This document shows, piece by piece, positions 42,574 through 55,217 of a stretch of DNA of 64,000 nucleotides. This stretch comes from Thermotogota bacterium (GTDB taxonomy: Bacteria; Thermotogota; Thermotogae; Thermotogales; Thermotogaceae). Position numbers and translations under genes: made by a program. Position 1 is the first letter of the stretch. Each line of letters opens with the position of its first letter. The stretch lies in NCBI GenBank assembly GCA_030550515.1, contig JAUQPE010000011.1, forward strand, positions 194,915-258,914, given 5' to 3'. The notes under the pieces are model-generated. The model searched no databases. It was not told the DNA's origin and was given only the letters and a program-made list of their open reading frames with translations.

Positions 42574-43866
42574 TCACCCCTTTTGCGATTTTTTGAGTGC
42601 TTGATCGAGGTCCGCTATGATGTCTTCCACGTCCTCCAACCCGACGGACAATCTTATCATATCAGGCGTGACACCGGCCTTCAACTGCTCCTCCTCGCTG
42701 AGCTGACTGTGCGTTGTTGTCGCCGGATGAATGGCAAGGGTCCTTGCGTCGCCGACGTTGGCAAGATGAGAGATCAACTCCAGACTATCGATGAACTTCC
42801 TTCCGGCTTCCTTTCCACCCTTGACCCCGAAAGTCACGATAGCCCCGTACCCTTCCTTGAGATACTTCAAGGCGTTCTGTTTCGTCCTGTTGTGCTCGAG
42901 AATGGGATAATTCACCCAACTCACGCACGGGTGGTTTTCGAGAAATTCCACCACCTTCAACGCGTTCTCGCAGTGTTTTTTCATCCTCAAGGAGAGCGTC
43001 TCCAACCCAAGGATGAAGAGGAACGCGTTGAAGGGACTCATACAGCTTCCCACGTCTCTCAAAAGTTGGGCCCTGCACTTTACGATGTAGGCGGCCTCTT
43101 TGAACTTCTCCACGTAACTCACGCCGTGATAGCTCGGATCTGGCTCGACGAAATCCGGGAACTTCCCGTTGGCCCAGTTGAACTTTCCACCGTCCACTAT
43201 GATTCCTCCGATGGACGTTCCATGTCCTTCCAGGAACTTCGTTGCCGAGTAGACCACGATGTCCACCCCGTGCTCGAACGGTCTGAAGATGTAAGGTGTC
43301 AACGTGTTGTCCACTATGAGGGGGATCCCATGACGGTGTGCAATTTCTGCGATCGCTTCGAAATCCGGTACCGTGAGTCCGGGGTTGCTCATGCTCTCCA
43401 CGTACACGGCCTTGGTCTTGGGAGTGATGGCCTCCTCCACACTTTTTGGATCGGTCTCGTCCACGAATTTCACGCTTATACCGAACTTTTTCGGGAATAT
43501 CCTCGCGAAGAGATTGTAAGTACCACCGTAAAGGGCACTACCGCTGACTATTTCATCGCCAGGGCCGGCCAGGTTCAAGATGGCGTAGGTGATGGCTGCC
43601 TGCCCGCTCGAAACCGCGAGCGCTCCCACGCCACCTTCCATTGCTGCTATCCTCTTTTCCAGTACGCTAACGGTGGGATTGCTGATCCTCGTGTATATGT
43701 AACCTTCTTCCTCTAGGTTGAAGAGCTTGATCGCGTGCTCGGTGCTCTTGAAGACGTAAGAGGTGGTTTGGTATATCGGAACCGCCCTGGCGCCGGTTGC
43801 CGGGTCAGGTGGTTCATAACCTGCGTGTAATGCTCTTGTGCTGAAACCGTACTTCTTCCAATCCAA
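42574..43866 (-). CDS. metY: O-acetylhomoserine sulfhydrylase
   Basis: The 430-residue PLP enzyme of the Cys/Met metabolism family converts O-acetylhomoserine and sulfide to homocysteine. Signatures are [50 protein letters not shown] and the lysine in [19 protein letters not shown] prefer the TTG start at 43866, giving [14 protein letters not shown] with GGGGTG six bases upstream; GTG at 43869 or 43875 is possible. It is followed by metA after 6 bases. A promoter with an overlapping palindrome lies at 43904-43944. Confidence 0.94.
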   Translation of the reverse strand: MDWKKYGFSTRALHAGYEPPDPATGARAVPIYQTTSYVFKSTEHAIKLFNLEEEGYIYTRISNPTVSVLEKRIAAMEGGVGALAVSSGQAAITYAILNLAGPGDEIVSGSALYGGTYNLFARIFPKKFGISVKFVDETDPKSVEEAITPKTKAVYVESMSNPGLTVPDFEAIAEIAHRHGIPLIVDNTLTPYIFRPFEHGVDIVVYSATKFLEGHGTSIGGIIVDGGKFNWANGKFPDFVEPDPSYHGVSYVEKFKEAAYIVKCRAQLLRDVGSCMSPFNAFLFILGLETLSLRMKKHCENALKVVEFLENHPCVSWVNYPILEHNRTKQNALKYLKEGYGAIVTFGVKGGKEAGRKFIDSLELISHLANVGDARTLAIHPATTTHSQLSEEEQLKAGVTPDMIRLSVGLEDVEDIIADLDQALKKSQKG

Positions 43867-43903
43867 CACCGACACCCCCCGATGATAGAATTGAGAACGG
43901 CGT

Positions 43904-43944
43904 TACTAATGTTAGTATCTACCAGTCACAACATCCCGTGTCAA
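43904..43944 (-). promoter_or_regulatory. metY-metA promoter with overlapping palindrome
   Basis: On the minus strand TTGACA at 43944-43939, exactly 17 bases and TAGATA at 43921-43916 form a near-consensus promoter. TACTAATGTTAGTA at 43904-43917 is an inverted repeat (TACTAA, two bases, TTAGTA) that covers the -10 edge and the start site, a position suited to a repressor. No SAM riboswitch is present in the 40-base leader. Confidence 0.7.
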
Positions 43945-43954
43945 CCTGTGTTAG

Positions 43955-46128
<2,174 letters not shown>

Positions 46129-46626
46129 AAGAGTTGGCCGGTCTCACAACTATCGCAGAGTCAAGACCCTGACCGCTCCCACCACAGGCGACGACCCATT
46201 CCGAAGTCCTCACGAGGCCCGCGTCGGCGGCCATTATGGATATCTCAACGGCTACTTTCACACCCTCGCTGAACATCCGTAAGGTGTTGGCTATTATCTC
46301 CAAGGGGTATATCCCACCAAACCTCTTCCGCAGGCACCTTTCCCCTGCGGAAAGAGCGTGGGTTGCTGTCAGAACGTGGTGCCCTCTCTTCAGCAGGAGT
46401 TCTCTGACCTTTTCGTCAAACTCTTGGGTGTCGGGCTCGCTGAAACCAGCGTGATGGGTGACGACCACCAGCTTCAAACCTTCAGGCAAGAGCTCCAGCG
46501 CCTTTAGAGCACTCACGCCTCTCGTGGAAGCTATCACCAGGGTCTTCGAGGGAAGTTGGCAAGCCTTTTCAATGGCAATCCTCAGGGTCTTTTCGGTGTT
46601 CATCTCCCCTTCCTTTTCGAACAGGA

Positions 46627-48573
46627 TCATTCGCCACCACCTCCCACGAGCGAACCACTCCATATCTCAAGCGACAGGAAAGGATCCACTGAGTTCACTT
46701 TCGAGAGAAACTCCACTCTGGCATCGCTTGGGAGATACCTGAACATATCGACCATACTCTCGATCCTCACCCCTCCTGATCTCACCAGGTTGACCAACTC
46801 CTGGTAATCGATCACGTTCAACGATTCCCTCTTCACGAGGAACCTTCTGTTGGTTCGATCACCCACGTCTTTGTAATTCACCTTACCCTCCAACTTTCCC
46901 CACCTTAAGACGATCTCTTTCCACACAGGGGCGCAGTCCGCTCCTCCTGTCAGTTTTTTCCCGTCTTTGACCACCCCGATCAACACATTTTCGTCCCCTC
47001 CAATGAACCAAGCGTTGAGGTCTGATGTTCCTGTCTTTCCCAACACGTTCTTACCGACTATCCTTGCCCTGACACCCGTCCCGAAGTTCACGACGTTCAG
47101 GAGGATCCCTTTCAATATGAGGCTGGCCTCTTGAGGCGTTCTAACGTAAGCGGGTACGACGCTTTCTATCTTTGGAATTCCCTTGTAAACCACGTTACCG
47201 TTTTTGTCCTCTATTCGACTGATCAGGTAAGGTTTCAACACGGTGCCACCGTTGACCAAGGCCGCGTACGCCTTCAAGAGTTCCTCCGGAGCGGTTTCGA
47301 CGGTCCCAAGGGAAGCCGTCAGGTCATCTGGATAGCGTGCCCTCACCTTCAGCGTCTCCGTTATGAAGGTCTTGACCTCACTGTGGGAAAGGTAATCGTA
47401 CAGAAAGACGGAGGGAATGTTCAAGGAATAAGCGAGGGATTCCCTCAAAGTCGCGATACCCGTGAACCTCTCGTCAAAGTTCTTCGGTCTCCAACCTCGA
47501 ACGTCTATAGGGACGTTGGGTAAGAGATCCCGCGGGTTCGCCCCCTTCAGTATCGCGTAGTAATAGTAAAGAGGCTTTATGGCGGAACCCGTTTGCCTCC
47601 AACCCGTCCCGTACTGCACGCCGATCCCTTTGTAGGCGAGAATCTCCCCAGTGTTCACGTTGATGGCGACAACGGCGAGGGTTTCGTCATTCTTCACCAC
47701 CGCATTGACCGCTTCCTGGAGGTGCTTGTCCAAGGTTAGGTATATCTTGTAACCGTTTCTCAACTCTCCTAGGCTTAAACCGATCTCTTCCGCTTCACGG
47801 ATCACCCTCCAAAAGAGCTCTTCGTCGAAAGAGAATTTCACGGGTTTGATCTTCAGCTCCGAAAGCTCTTTGGTGTACCTTCCGTACTCTTCTTTGTCAA
47901 TCCTCTTCTCAGAGAAAGCCCTTTTCAGCACGCTCTCCGCTTTCCGTTTCGAAAGTTCCAAATTCGCCAAGGGGTTGTAGCGTCCAGGCGACCTGATAGT
48001 GGCGATCAACATGGCCATTTCTGGAACCGAGAGCTCCCACAAGTTCTTTCCAAAGTAGTACCTGGCAGCGGTTTGAAAACCGTAGAGGCCGTTTCCCATG
48101 TAGACGGAGTTCACGTACATCTCGAGAATCTCTTGTTTTGTCAGAACTTTCTCGAGCCACAGAGCGATGAGGATTTCTTTGAATTTTCTCACCATGCTCT
48201 TCTCGTAAGAGAGGTACAGCGTTCGCGCGAGTTGCTGGGTGATAGTGCTTCCCCCCTGCGAAAAGCTGAACGTCCTCAAGTTGATGAAGACAGCCCTCAA
48301 AATACCGCTTATATCGATCCCAGGGTGTTTGAAAAAGTTCTCGTCCTCAGAAACGAGGAGCAGATCTATGAACTTTTCTGGAACGTCCTCAAGGTTAACC
48401 CAGATGTTTCTGGACGTGAGCAAGGGAGTGCCGTCCTCGTAGAAAATCCTCGTGGAGGGTATCATTTTCCTCTCGGGTTTTTCCAGGTTGTTCGTGACTC
48501 TCAGATAGGCAAGAAACAACAGTCCTGTTGTCAACACCAGAGAGAGCGATACGATCAGGAGGAACTTCTTCAT
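46627..48573 (-). CDS. Class A penicillin-binding protein (PBP1A-type)
   Basis: The 648-residue bifunctional enzyme polymerises and cross-links peptidoglycan outside the membrane. After an N-terminal anchor (KKFLLIVSLSLVLTTGLLFLAYL) the glycosyltransferase domain has SEDENFFKHPGIDI with the catalytic Glu, and GGSTITQQLARTL. The transpeptidase domain has the serine in GSAIKP (SxxK), SLN in SYSLNIPS (SxN) and KTGTS. ATG at 48573 follows GAGGTGGAG. The stop codon overlaps the next gene, and the start overlaps ogt by 4 bases. Confidence 0.94.
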   Translation of the reverse strand: MKKFLLIVSLSLVLTTGLLFLAYLRVTNNLEKPERKMIPSTRIFYEDGTPLLTSRNIWVNLEDVPEKFIDLLLVSEDENFFKHPGIDISGILRAVFINLRTFSFSQGGSTITQQLARTLYLSYEKSMVRKFKEILIALWLEKVLTKQEILEMYVNSVYMGNGLYGFQTAARYYFGKNLWELSVPEMAMLIATIRSPGRYNPLANLELSKRKAESVLKRAFSEKRIDKEEYGRYTKELSELKIKPVKFSFDEELFWRVIREAEEIGLSLGELRNGYKIYLTLDKHLQEAVNAVVKNDETLAVVAINVNTGEILAYKGIGVQYGTGWRQTGSAIKPLYYYYAILKGANPRDLLPNVPIDVRGWRPKNFDERFTGIATLRESLAYSLNIPSVFLYDYLSHSEVKTFITETLKVRARYPDDLTASLGTVETAPEELLKAYAALVNGGTVLKPYLISRIEDKNGNVVYKGIPKIESVVPAYVRTPQEASLILKGILLNVVNFGTGVRARIVGKNVLGKTGTSDLNAWFIGGDENVLIGVVKDGKKLTGGADCAPVWKEIVLRWGKLEGKVNYKDVGDRTNRRFLVKRESLNVIDYQELVNLVRSGGVRIESMVDMFRYLPSDARVEFLSKVNSVDPFLSLEIWSGSLVGGGGE

Positions 48574-48992
48574 GCTCCACCTCGTTCGATCCTCAAAAGG
48601 TACTCCTTCCATTCAAGACCTGCGCTGAAACCACCAAGCTTGTTTTTGGCAACTACCCTGTGGCAAGGTATGTAGAGTGGGAGGGGATTCTCAGCCAGCG
48701 CCCTTCCTACAGCCCTTGGGGAGGTTCCGAGTTTCTTCGCGATCTCGCCGTAGGTTCTCACCTCACCGTAAGGGATCTTCCTCACCTCTTCCCATACCCT
48801 CTTTTGAAAACAAGTCCCCACAATTTGCGCCTCGAAATCCAATTCCTTTCTGAGGCCGGCCAGGTATTCTTCTATTTGTCTGAGGATGCCCTGGGGGACA
48901 TCCCCTGTTCGAACGTTTCTTCCAAGCTCTATCCTCACCACTTTACCGTCTTCGACCAAGACGGAGATGGGACCAAGTGGTGTGAAGATCAA
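48570..48992 (-). CDS. ogt: Methylated-DNA--protein-cysteine methyltransferase
   Basis: The protein of 140 residues repairs O6-alkylguanine by suicidal transfer to its cysteine. The active site PCHRVV is present, as are the DNA-binding helix region TYGEIAKKLGTSPRAVGRAL and the loop NKLGGFSAGLEWKEYLL. TTG at 48992, 5-6 bases behind GGAGGTG, gives MIFTPLGPISVLV; a longer frame upstream has no ribosome-binding site. It is divergent from thiN and shares a very compact promoter with it. Confidence 0.92.
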   Translation of the reverse strand: MIFTPLGPISVLVEDGKVVRIELGRNVRTGDVPQGILRQIEEYLAGLRKELDFEAQIVGTCFQKRVWEEVRKIPYGEVRTYGEIAKKLGTSPRAVGRALAENPLPLYIPCHRVVAKNKLGGFSAGLEWKEYLLRIERGGA

Positions 48993-49004
48993 GATCGCAC
49001 CTCC

Positions 49005-49017
49005 TGGTAAAATTATA
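49005..49017. promoter_or_regulatory. Overlapping divergent -10 elements between ogt and thiN
   Basis: On the plus strand TGGTAAAAT at 49005-49013 is an extended -10 for thiN. On the minus strand TATAAT at 49017-49012 is a -10 for ogt. The two boxes share bases, so polymerase could start in only one direction at a time. Neither direction has an obvious -35. Confidence 0.5.
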
Positions 49018-49042
49018 GCAGTCTTGCTTGAAAGGAGAGATG

Positions 49043-49657
49043 ATGGTGATCTGTTTTTTCGCAAACGGAATGTATTCCGAGGAAGACATTCCTGTTTCGA
49101 TCTGTGAAAAGATCGTGGCGGTGGACGGTGGTGCCAACTTTCTCAGAAAGAAGTCGATAGTGCCTCACTTGTTCGTGGGAGACGCCGATTCTGTGACGCC
49201 TCAGACCATGGAATGGTTGAAAGAGAACAACGTGGAGATCAAGCTCTTCCCTGAAGAGAAAGACGAAATAGATCTGGAACTCGCGTTGATGATGTTCCCA
49301 GAAGAAGAAAAGATCGTCTACGGATGGCAGGGTGACAGGTACGACATGTTCCTCGCACTGTTACACCTGTTGAAACGCTTCAAGAACACCACCCTTTGGT
49401 CTTCGAACTTGTTGGTGGGATACGTGGAAGGGGAAAAGGTTTTGGCGGCCGAGCCTGGAGAGAAGTGGTCGATCCTGCCTTTAGGTGGAGACGCGGAAGG
49501 TGTGACTCTCGAAGGTTTCAAGTACACTTTAAAGGATGCCCTAATGCCCATCGACAAACCTTTCGGCGTGAGCAACGTGGCTCTTGAAAGAGCTGTCAAA
49601 ATAAAGGTGGAGAAGGGAGGGGTCGTTTACTTCCGATGGAAGAGAGAACCGTCGTGA
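49043..49657 (+). CDS. thiN: Thiamine pyrophosphokinase
   Basis: The protein of about 204 residues transfers diphosphate from ATP to thiamine. It has [26 protein letters not shown] with the metal-binding GDxDS motif, [15 protein letters not shown] with the second acidic site, and [19 protein letters not shown]. The C-terminal thiamine-binding region [21 protein letters not shown] is present. ATG at 49043 is 5 bases after AAAGGAG; ATG at 49040 and GTG at 49046 are close alternatives. It overlaps dxr by 22 bases. Confidence 0.88.
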   Translation: MVICFFANGMYSEEDIPVSICEKIVAVDGGANFLRKKSIVPHLFVGDADSVTPQTMEWLKENNVEIKLFPEEKDEIDLELALMMFPEEEKIVYGWQGDRYDMFLALLHLLKRFKNTTLWSSNLLVGYVEGEKVLAAEPGEKWSILPLGGDAEGVTLEGFKYTLKDALMPIDKPFGVSNVALERAVKIKVEKGGVVYFRWKREPS

Positions 49658-50778
49658 TACTCGGGGTCACCGGATCCATAGGTAGACAAACCCTCGATGT
49701 CATAGAACACGAGAAAGGCTTCAGACTCGTGGGGATCTCTTTTCACAGAAATGTCGATTTCGCAAAGAAAGTTGTGGAAAAGTTCGGCGTGACGAACGTG
49801 GTGGTGACCAGCGAGGTGAGCGTGGACCTCCCGGGGATAAGAATTTGGAGGGGTGTCGAGGGATTGAGGGGGATGTTGGAGGAACTCAAACCTGATATAA
49901 CGGTGATCGCGATCTCCGGTTTCGACGCCTTGGAAGCGGTTTTGATAGCGATAGAAAACTCGAAAAGAGTGTGTCTCGCCAACAAAGAATCCCTCGTATG
50001 TGGCGGTTTTCTCGTTAAGGAGAAACTTGCGAAGCACAACACCGAGTTGATACCCGTCGACAGCGAGCACAACGCCCTCTTTCAGCTGATGGAAGAAGAC
50101 GTTGAGAGGGTAATCCTCACCGCTTCCGGAGGAGCGTTAAGGGACTGGGATCTCGCCGAGTTACCTAAAGCCAAGCCCGAAGACGTCTTGAGACATCCCG
50201 TGTGGAACATGGGAAACAGGATAACTGTGGATTCCGCAACCATGGTCAACAAGGCCTTTGAAGTCCTCGAAGCTATGGAACTGTTCGGCCTGCCGTTCGA
50301 AAAGATAGAGGTCAAGATCCACAGGGAAGGTCTCGTGCACGGAATGTTGGTGTTGCCGGATGGGAACGTGAAGGTCTTGCTTTCGAAGGCGGATATGCGT
50401 ATACCGATAAGTTACGCCCTCTCGTATCCGAACCGGATGAGGTTGAAAGACGCCGTTGTCGAACTCTCCGGAAGATCTCTGGTTTTGTCCTTTGAGGATC
50501 CAGACCCAAAAAGATACCCTGCCTTTTTCTTGGTGGGTCACATAAAACACTCTTACCGCGACAGGATCGCCTACAACGCGGCCGACGAGGTCGCCGTGGA
50601 AGCCTTTTTGAAGGGTAAAATAAGTTTCGGATGCATACACGCGATCATGGAGAAAACGCTGGAGAGGATGACACCTTTCCCTGAGCCACAAAGTTTGGAA
50701 GAGGTGAAGGTTCTTCACGAACTTTCAAAAAGAGAAGCGGAAAGGGTGGAAGAATGGTTGTCGTCTACTTCGTGTTGA
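49636..50778 (+). CDS. dxr: 1-deoxy-D-xylulose 5-phosphate reductoisomerase
   Basis: Dxr makes methylerythritol phosphate with NADPH, the committed step of the MEP pathway. The 380-residue protein has the NADPH motif [24 protein letters not shown], the metal site [11 protein letters not shown], the flexible loop [21 protein letters not shown] and [11 protein letters not shown]. The ATG at 49636 lies within the thiN end and the stop is inside the rseP start. The order dxr-rseP-ispG is maintained as an overlapping block. Confidence 0.97.
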   Translation: MEERTVVILGVTGSIGRQTLDVIEHEKGFRLVGISFHRNVDFAKKVVEKFGVTNVVVTSEVSVDLPGIRIWRGVEGLRGMLEELKPDITVIAISGFDALEAVLIAIENSKRVCLANKESLVCGGFLVKEKLAKHNTELIPVDSEHNALFQLMEEDVERVILTASGGALRDWDLAELPKAKPEDVLRHPVWNMGNRITVDSATMVNKAFEVLEAMELFGLPFEKIEVKIHREGLVHGMLVLPDGNVKVLLSKADMRIPISYALSYPNRMRLKDAVVELSGRSLVLSFEDPDPKRYPAFFLVGHIKHSYRDRIAYNAADEVAVEAFLKGKISFGCIHAIMEKTLERMTPFPEPQSLEEVKVLHELSKREAERVEEWLSSTSC

Positions 50779-52235
50779 TATTAACTGGCATCGTCACGGT
50801 CCACGAGCTAGGGCATTACCTTTTCGCACGACTCTTCAAAGTGAAGGTCTTGGAGTTTGCCTTCGGTTTCGGTCCCAAGCTCTTTTCCGTGAAGGGAAAA
50901 GAAACTGTCTTCCGCTTCAACGTCTTCCCGATAGGTGGGTACGTGCGCATGCTGGGAGAAGAGGGAGAAGTGGTTGAAGAGGAGGAGAGAAGCTTTTACG
51001 GAAAACCAGCGTGGCAGCGATTGCTCATAACGCTTGCGGGCCCTCTTTTCTCCATAGTGGCCGGGTACCTCCTCTTTGTACCCATCACGCTGAGGTGGGG
51101 AATAAACCTTCCAGGAATAGACAGAGTGCTCCCAAACAGTCCAGCAGAAGAGGCTGGTTTGATGCCGGGTGACGTCGTTTACTCCGTGAACGACAAGATT
51201 GCGTTCGACACGAGCGTCGTTTCACGCGAGGTGGAAAAGGGAAAAACCCTGAAGCTCGTGGTTGCCCGGGATGGTCACAAAGTGACGCTTTGGGTGACTC
51301 CAAGGATTTATCCGCCAACGCGCGAGCTTTTCCTCGAAAGCGCGGAGGGAGACCCTCGCGGAAGATTCTTGGAGGTCAAGAACGGTGAGGGTTTGGATTC
51401 TCTGAAGGATCGGATCAACGAGTACGTCGTGCTTTCGTTCGAGGGTGGAGAGGTGAAAGGAATCTTGAAGTCTTTCGTTGAGGCGCCTGCAAGGTACATG
51501 ATAGGGATCTCTTTCTCGGGTCTTTCGCCGATCTTCCAAAGGGACTTCGACCCTTTCAAAGTAGGGGACCGAATAGTGGAGGTGGAGGGACAGAGCGTGG
51601 GAAGCTGGTCTGATCTCGTGGAGTTGTACCAAAGGATCGTCAAAGGCCGAGACAGCTTGATGGTGCGCATCCAAGGAGAGGAAGTGGCTTGGTGGAGAGG
51701 TCTTTCCGGTGAAACGATGGTGAAAGTGGTGGGAAGTTCCGGTGAAGAAAGGTTGGTCGTGGTCGAAGCCTCGGTTTTGAGGAAGATCTTGGAGACCCCA
51801 GGCGTTCTCAAAGTCTTCACGACGCCTTACAAGCCCGCTGGATTCTTGGAAGTTTTGACGCTTTCTCTCAAAACTTGCAACTACGTGTTGGTCACGACGA
51901 TCTCTTCCTTGAAAAACTTTTTCAGCAACGTCAGAACAGGCCAAATCGTCGGTGTGGTGGGTATAGCGGGCGTCATAGGGCAAGCCGCAAAGACGGGGAT
52001 GGAAGCGGTCCTCACTCTGGTAGCTGTGATCACGATCAGCCTTGGAGTGATCAACCTCATGCCTCTTCCTGCCCTCGACGGCGGGAGAATCGTGTTTTCG
52101 CTGTTGGAGATTGTGACACGCAAAAGGGTGGATCCAAAACTTGAGAACGTCATACACCTCATTGGATTCGTGTTGCTCATGGTGTTCTTCGTCTACATAA
52201 CCTTCCTGGACATCGGGAGGTTGCTGGGAATGTGA
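50754..52235 (+). CDS. rseP: Site-2 type membrane metalloprotease RseP
   Basis: The 493-residue protein is an intramembrane zinc protease. The first helix carries HELGH (residues 17-21), the central part contains PDZ-type domains ([23 protein letters not shown] and [12 protein letters not shown]), and the last helices contain the metal-ligand motif [13 protein letters not shown]. It is longer than Bacillus RasP and has two PDZ-like units as in E. coli RseP. No anti-sigma substrate is nearby. It overlaps dxr by 25 bases. Confidence 0.94.
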   Translation: MVVVYFVLILTGIVTVHELGHYLFARLFKVKVLEFAFGFGPKLFSVKGKETVFRFNVFPIGGYVRMLGEEGEVVEEEERSFYGKPAWQRLLITLAGPLFSIVAGYLLFVPITLRWGINLPGIDRVLPNSPAEEAGLMPGDVVYSVNDKIAFDTSVVSREVEKGKTLKLVVARDGHKVTLWVTPRIYPPTRELFLESAEGDPRGRFLEVKNGEGLDSLKDRINEYVVLSFEGGEVKGILKSFVEAPARYMIGISFSGLSPIFQRDFDPFKVGDRIVEVEGQSVGSWSDLVELYQRIVKGRDSLMVRIQGEEVAWWRGLSGETMVKVVGSSGEERLVVVEASVLRKILETPGVLKVFTTPYKPAGFLEVLTLSLKTCNYVLVTTISSLKNFFSNVRTGQIVGVVGIAGVIGQAAKTGMEAVLTLVAVITISLGVINLMPLPALDGGRIVFSLLEIVTRKRVDPKLENVIHLIGFVLLMVFFVYITFLDIGRLLGM

Positions 52236-52237
52236 GG

Positions 52238-53269
52238 ATGAGCAGAGCGGTGAAAGTTGGAAACGTTGTGATCGGTGGCGGAAATCCGGTCGTAATCCAA
52301 TCCATGACCACCACCAAAACCGCCAATGTGGAAGCGACGGTGGAACAGATAAAGAGGCTCGAAAAAGCCGGTTGCGAACTGGTGAGAGCAGCCGTTCAGG
52401 ATGAAGAAGACGCAAAGGCTATAAGGGAGATAAAAGAACGTATCACGATTCCAATCGTGGCTGACATCCAGTTCGATCACAAGTTGGCCATTCTGTCGAT
52501 AGAGAACGGAGCGAACAAGATAAGGATAAATCCCGGCAACATCAGCCAGAGAGGCGTGAAAGACGTGATCTTAGTTGCAAAAGAGAGAGGTGTGCCCATA
52601 AGAGTTGGGGCCAACACAGGTTCGCTCAAGAGGAAAACGTCCGAAAGATGGTTGGATCTGGCCGAGTCAGCCCTGGAAGAAGTGAGGTTGTTGGAAAAAG
52701 AAGGGTTCTACGACATAGTAGTCTCTGTCAAAAGCCCGGATGTCTGGGAAACGATAAAAGCAAACGAATACATCGCGGAAAAGGTGGATTACCCGATACA
52801 CCTGGGGGTGACGGAGGCGGGAACGTACGAGACGGCGGTGGTGAAGTCCTCTATGGCACTCGGCTACCTCCTCGCTGAAGGTATAGGTGACACCATCAGG
52901 GTTTCCATAGCGGGCGATCCGGTTCGTGAAGTGGTGGTTGCAAAGAAAATCCTGATGAGTCTCGGTTTGAGAGAGGGTGTGGAAGTGATCGCCTGTCCCA
53001 TGTGTGGCAGAGCGCAAATCGACGTTGAAAACATAGCGCGTGAAGTGGAAGAGAAGTTTTTCCATCTCAACAAGAAATTGAAGATAGCCATCATGGGATG
53101 CGTGGTGAACGGTGTCGGTGAAGGAAGGGATGCGGATATAGGTGTGGCTGGTATGAAAGACGGAGCGGTGCTTTTCGTGAAAGGCGAGATAATCGGAAAA
53201 GTCTCAAAGGAGGAAATCCTGGGAGAGCTTGATCTTCGAGTTCGGGAGATTCTCAAGGGGGCGGTTTGA
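52238..53269 (+). CDS. ispG: 4-hydroxy-3-methylbut-2-enyl diphosphate synthase
   Basis: IspG uses a [4Fe-4S] cluster to form HMBPP in the MEP pathway. The 343-residue protein has [19 protein letters not shown] at the start, [27 protein letters not shown] and the cluster cysteines in IACPMCGRA and [14 protein letters not shown] at 52238 lies two bases after the rseP stop; GTG at 52232 is possible. The length is that of the shorter bacterial form. Confidence 0.96.
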   Translation: MSRAVKVGNVVIGGGNPVVIQSMTTTKTANVEATVEQIKRLEKAGCELVRAAVQDEEDAKAIREIKERITIPIVADIQFDHKLAILSIENGANKIRINPGNISQRGVKDVILVAKERGVPIRVGANTGSLKRKTSERWLDLAESALEEVRLLEKEGFYDIVVSVKSPDVWETIKANEYIAEKVDYPIHLGVTEAGTYETAVVKSSMALGYLLAEGIGDTIRVSIAGDPVREVVVAKKILMSLGLREGVEVIACPMCGRAQIDVENIAREVEEKFFHLNKKLKIAIMGCVVNGVGEGRDADIGVAGMKDGAVLFVKGEIIGKVSKEEILGELDLRVREILKGAV

Positions 53270-53875
53270 ATGGAAATAAGAAGGTGGATCACGAAAGATT
53301 TTCCGGTGGTCACTAAAGGTGCGCTCGTGAGGGAAGTTTTGAACAAGATGAGGATGTTTTCGGTTGATTCTTGCCTGGTGGTGGATGAGGGAGGGCACTT
53401 CATGGGTATCGTACACAAGAACGACCTATCTTCGTTGGATTTGGAGGAGCCAGTGGACAGTGTGGTCTTCCTACCGGACTTCTACGTCCACGAAAACGAG
53501 GAGATAATCCACGCACTGCTGTTCTTCTTGGAGAACCAAGAGCCGTACCTTCCAGTGATAGACGACGAGATGAAGTTGAAAGGTGTGGTGAGCTTGCACG
53601 ATTTCCTGGAGGCGATGATGGAAGCTTTGGCCATGGACTCTCCCGGGATCAGGATACACCTTTCTCTCGAGGATCGACCCGGGGCACTCAAGAGAGTGGT
53701 GGACGTTCTCGCCGAAAACAGCTTGAACATTTTATCCGTGATCACGCTCAGGCGAAGGGATAAAGAGAGAGACGTGGTGATCAAAGTGGACGCGAGGGAC
53801 AAGAATACAATCGAGGAGTTGTTGAAGAGTTACGGTATCCGCTACGAAAAACTCGTTGAAGAAGAGGGGTTCTGA
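53270..53875 (+). CDS. CBS-pair plus ACT domain protein, second copy type
   Basis: The 201-residue protein has two CBS motifs (about residues 1-58 and 66-120; SCLVVDEGGHFMGIVHKNDL and YLPVIDDEMKLKGVVSLHDF) and a C-terminal ACT domain (GIRIHLSLEDRPGALKRVVDVL). It shares architecture with the protein at 14833-15477, though with low identity and shorter spacing. Adenine nucleotide and amino acid sensing is inferred from the domains. It starts on the base after the ispG stop and overlaps uppP by one base. Confidence 0.87.
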   Translation: MEIRRWITKDFPVVTKGALVREVLNKMRMFSVDSCLVVDEGGHFMGIVHKNDLSSLDLEEPVDSVVFLPDFYVHENEEIIHALLFFLENQEPYLPVIDDEMKLKGVVSLHDFLEAMMEALAMDSPGIRIHLSLEDRPGALKRVVDVLAENSLNILSVITLRRRDKERDVVIKVDARDKNTIEELLKSYGIRYEKLVEEEGF

Positions 53876-54588
53876 TGGATAAAATCCTGGGGATGGTACA
53901 AGGATTGACGGAGTTCTTACCAGTTTCGAGTTCGGGCCATCTGGTTTTTTTGTCGCAAGCACTAAACATCAACGTCGCTGGTGTACATCAGATCGCTCTT
54001 CTGCATCTCGGAACATTTCTGGCGGTGTTCCTCTTTTCTTTCCGTGTTTTGAGGAGAATTTTTCATAATTTAAAAGTATTAATCAATCTAATCATTTCGA
54101 CGATACCGGCTGCACTCGCGGGCCTTTTGTTCGAAGAAAAGATAGACGCTTTCTTCTCCGGGTTGGAATTTCTTCCCGCCTTCTTCTCCATAACGGCCGT
54201 GGTTTTATCCCTGACGAAGAACTTGGACGGGAAAAAATGTCTGACCGATATGACTTGGGGAGATGCCCTCTTGGTCGGCTTGGCACAAGCGTTGGCCATT
54301 TTACCAGGCGTCTCCAGGAGCGGGATCACCGTCTCCACATTACTTTTTCTCGGTTTGAAAAGGTCGGACGCCGTGCAATACTCGTTCCTCATGTCGCTTC
54401 CGGTGATCCTAGGGGCGGGGTTGCTCAGCCTCAAGGAGGTTTCCTTTGCGCCGTCTCCTTTCCTTCTCTCCTTCTCCTTTGGGTTGGTTGCCCTGATGTG
54501 GCTCGCAAGGTCCGTGAAATCCGGAGACTTTTGGAAATTCTCCTACTACTGCCTGTTCATGGCTGTTGTAAGTTACTTCGCGGGGTGA
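53875..54588 (+). CDS. uppP: Undecaprenyl-diphosphatase UppP/BacA
   Basis: The 237-residue membrane enzyme dephosphorylates undecaprenyl diphosphate so the lipid carrier can be reused. The two catalytic signatures are present: VQGLTEFLPVSSSGHLVFL near the N-terminus and LAILPGVSRSGITVSTLLFLG after the middle helices. About seven hydrophobic segments are seen. It pairs functionally with UppS at 31087. The ATG overlaps the preceding stop (TGATG). Confidence 0.95.
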   Translation: MDKILGMVQGLTEFLPVSSSGHLVFLSQALNINVAGVHQIALLHLGTFLAVFLFSFRVLRRIFHNLKVLINLIISTIPAALAGLLFEEKIDAFFSGLEFLPAFFSITAVVLSLTKNLDGKKCLTDMTWGDALLVGLAQALAILPGVSRSGITVSTLLFLGLKRSDAVQYSFLMSLPVILGAGLLSLKEVSFAPSPFLLSFSFGLVALMWLARSVKSGDFWKFSYYCLFMAVVSYFAG

Positions 54589-54593
54589 GAACG

Positions 54594-55217
54594 ATGAGAT
54601 TGGTTTTTTTGATGGCCGGAGGGAGCGTTTATATCCCAGACAGGGTGAACGCTTATTTTTCCACCGTCGTGTGCCTGGAACACGATGGACGCGTGATAGT
54701 CGTGGACCCGGGTAACCTTCCTTCGATCGACGAGTACGAAAAGACGTTCAAAGAACATGGTTTGAAACCAGAAGACGTGACGGACGTTCTGTTGACACAT
54801 GTCCACCTAGACCACATTTTCAATTCGATCTTTTTCGAAAATGCGATCGTTTACGTTCACGAATCCTTCAAAACGAAAGACTACAAGTCTTTCGGTCTCT
54901 TCTATGGAAAGGTGTACAGCTGGGTGATCGATTCCTGGAAAAACGTCGAGTTTCTGAAGGGAGGGGAGAGCCTTTTCGGCGGGAAGGTGCGCGTCTTCCA
55001 CACCCCGTGGCACGCCAGGGAGCACCTGTCGTACCTCGTTCACACGGAGAACGTTGGTAACCTCCTGATCGCTGGAGACCTTCTCCCGACGAGGCTCAAG
55101 TACTATGATATAATCAAAGAGTACGAAAAAGGAGATTCGAAGGTATTCCTCGAGAGTGTTATGGGTGAAGTGAACACCATAGTCTTTTCACACGATTCAC
55201 CTTTGGAGGTGAAATGA
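54594..55217 (+). CDS. Metallo-beta-lactamase fold hydrolase
   Basis: The 207-residue protein has the metal-binding motif THVHLDH (HxHxDH) after VTDVLLTHVHLDHIFN, a third ligand histidine in FHTPWHAREHLSYLV and the bridging Asp in LIAGDLLP. It is a small hydrolase of the glyoxalase II/lactonase-like group and the substrate is not predictable. It starts with ATG at 54594 and ends exactly one base before glgA. It may belong to the glycogen-related part of this operon. Confidence 0.85.
   Translation: MRLVFLMAGGSVYIPDRVNAYFSTVVCLEHDGRVIVVDPGNLPSIDEYEKTFKEHGLKPEDVTDVLLTHVHLDHIFNSIFFENAIVYVHESFKTKDYKSFGLFYGKVYSWVIDSWKNVEFLKGGESLFGGKVRVFHTPWHAREHLSYLVHTENVGNLLIAGDLLPTRLKYYDIIKEYEKGDSKVFLESVMGEVNTIVFSHDSPLEVK

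Noticed and set aside
41998-43716. Long open frame of 572 codons on the plus strand
   Set aside because: It is antisense to metY and metA, which have clear active-site motifs, correct lengths and ribosome-binding sites. The frame has no recognisable family pattern and is a by-product of the biased third-position composition.
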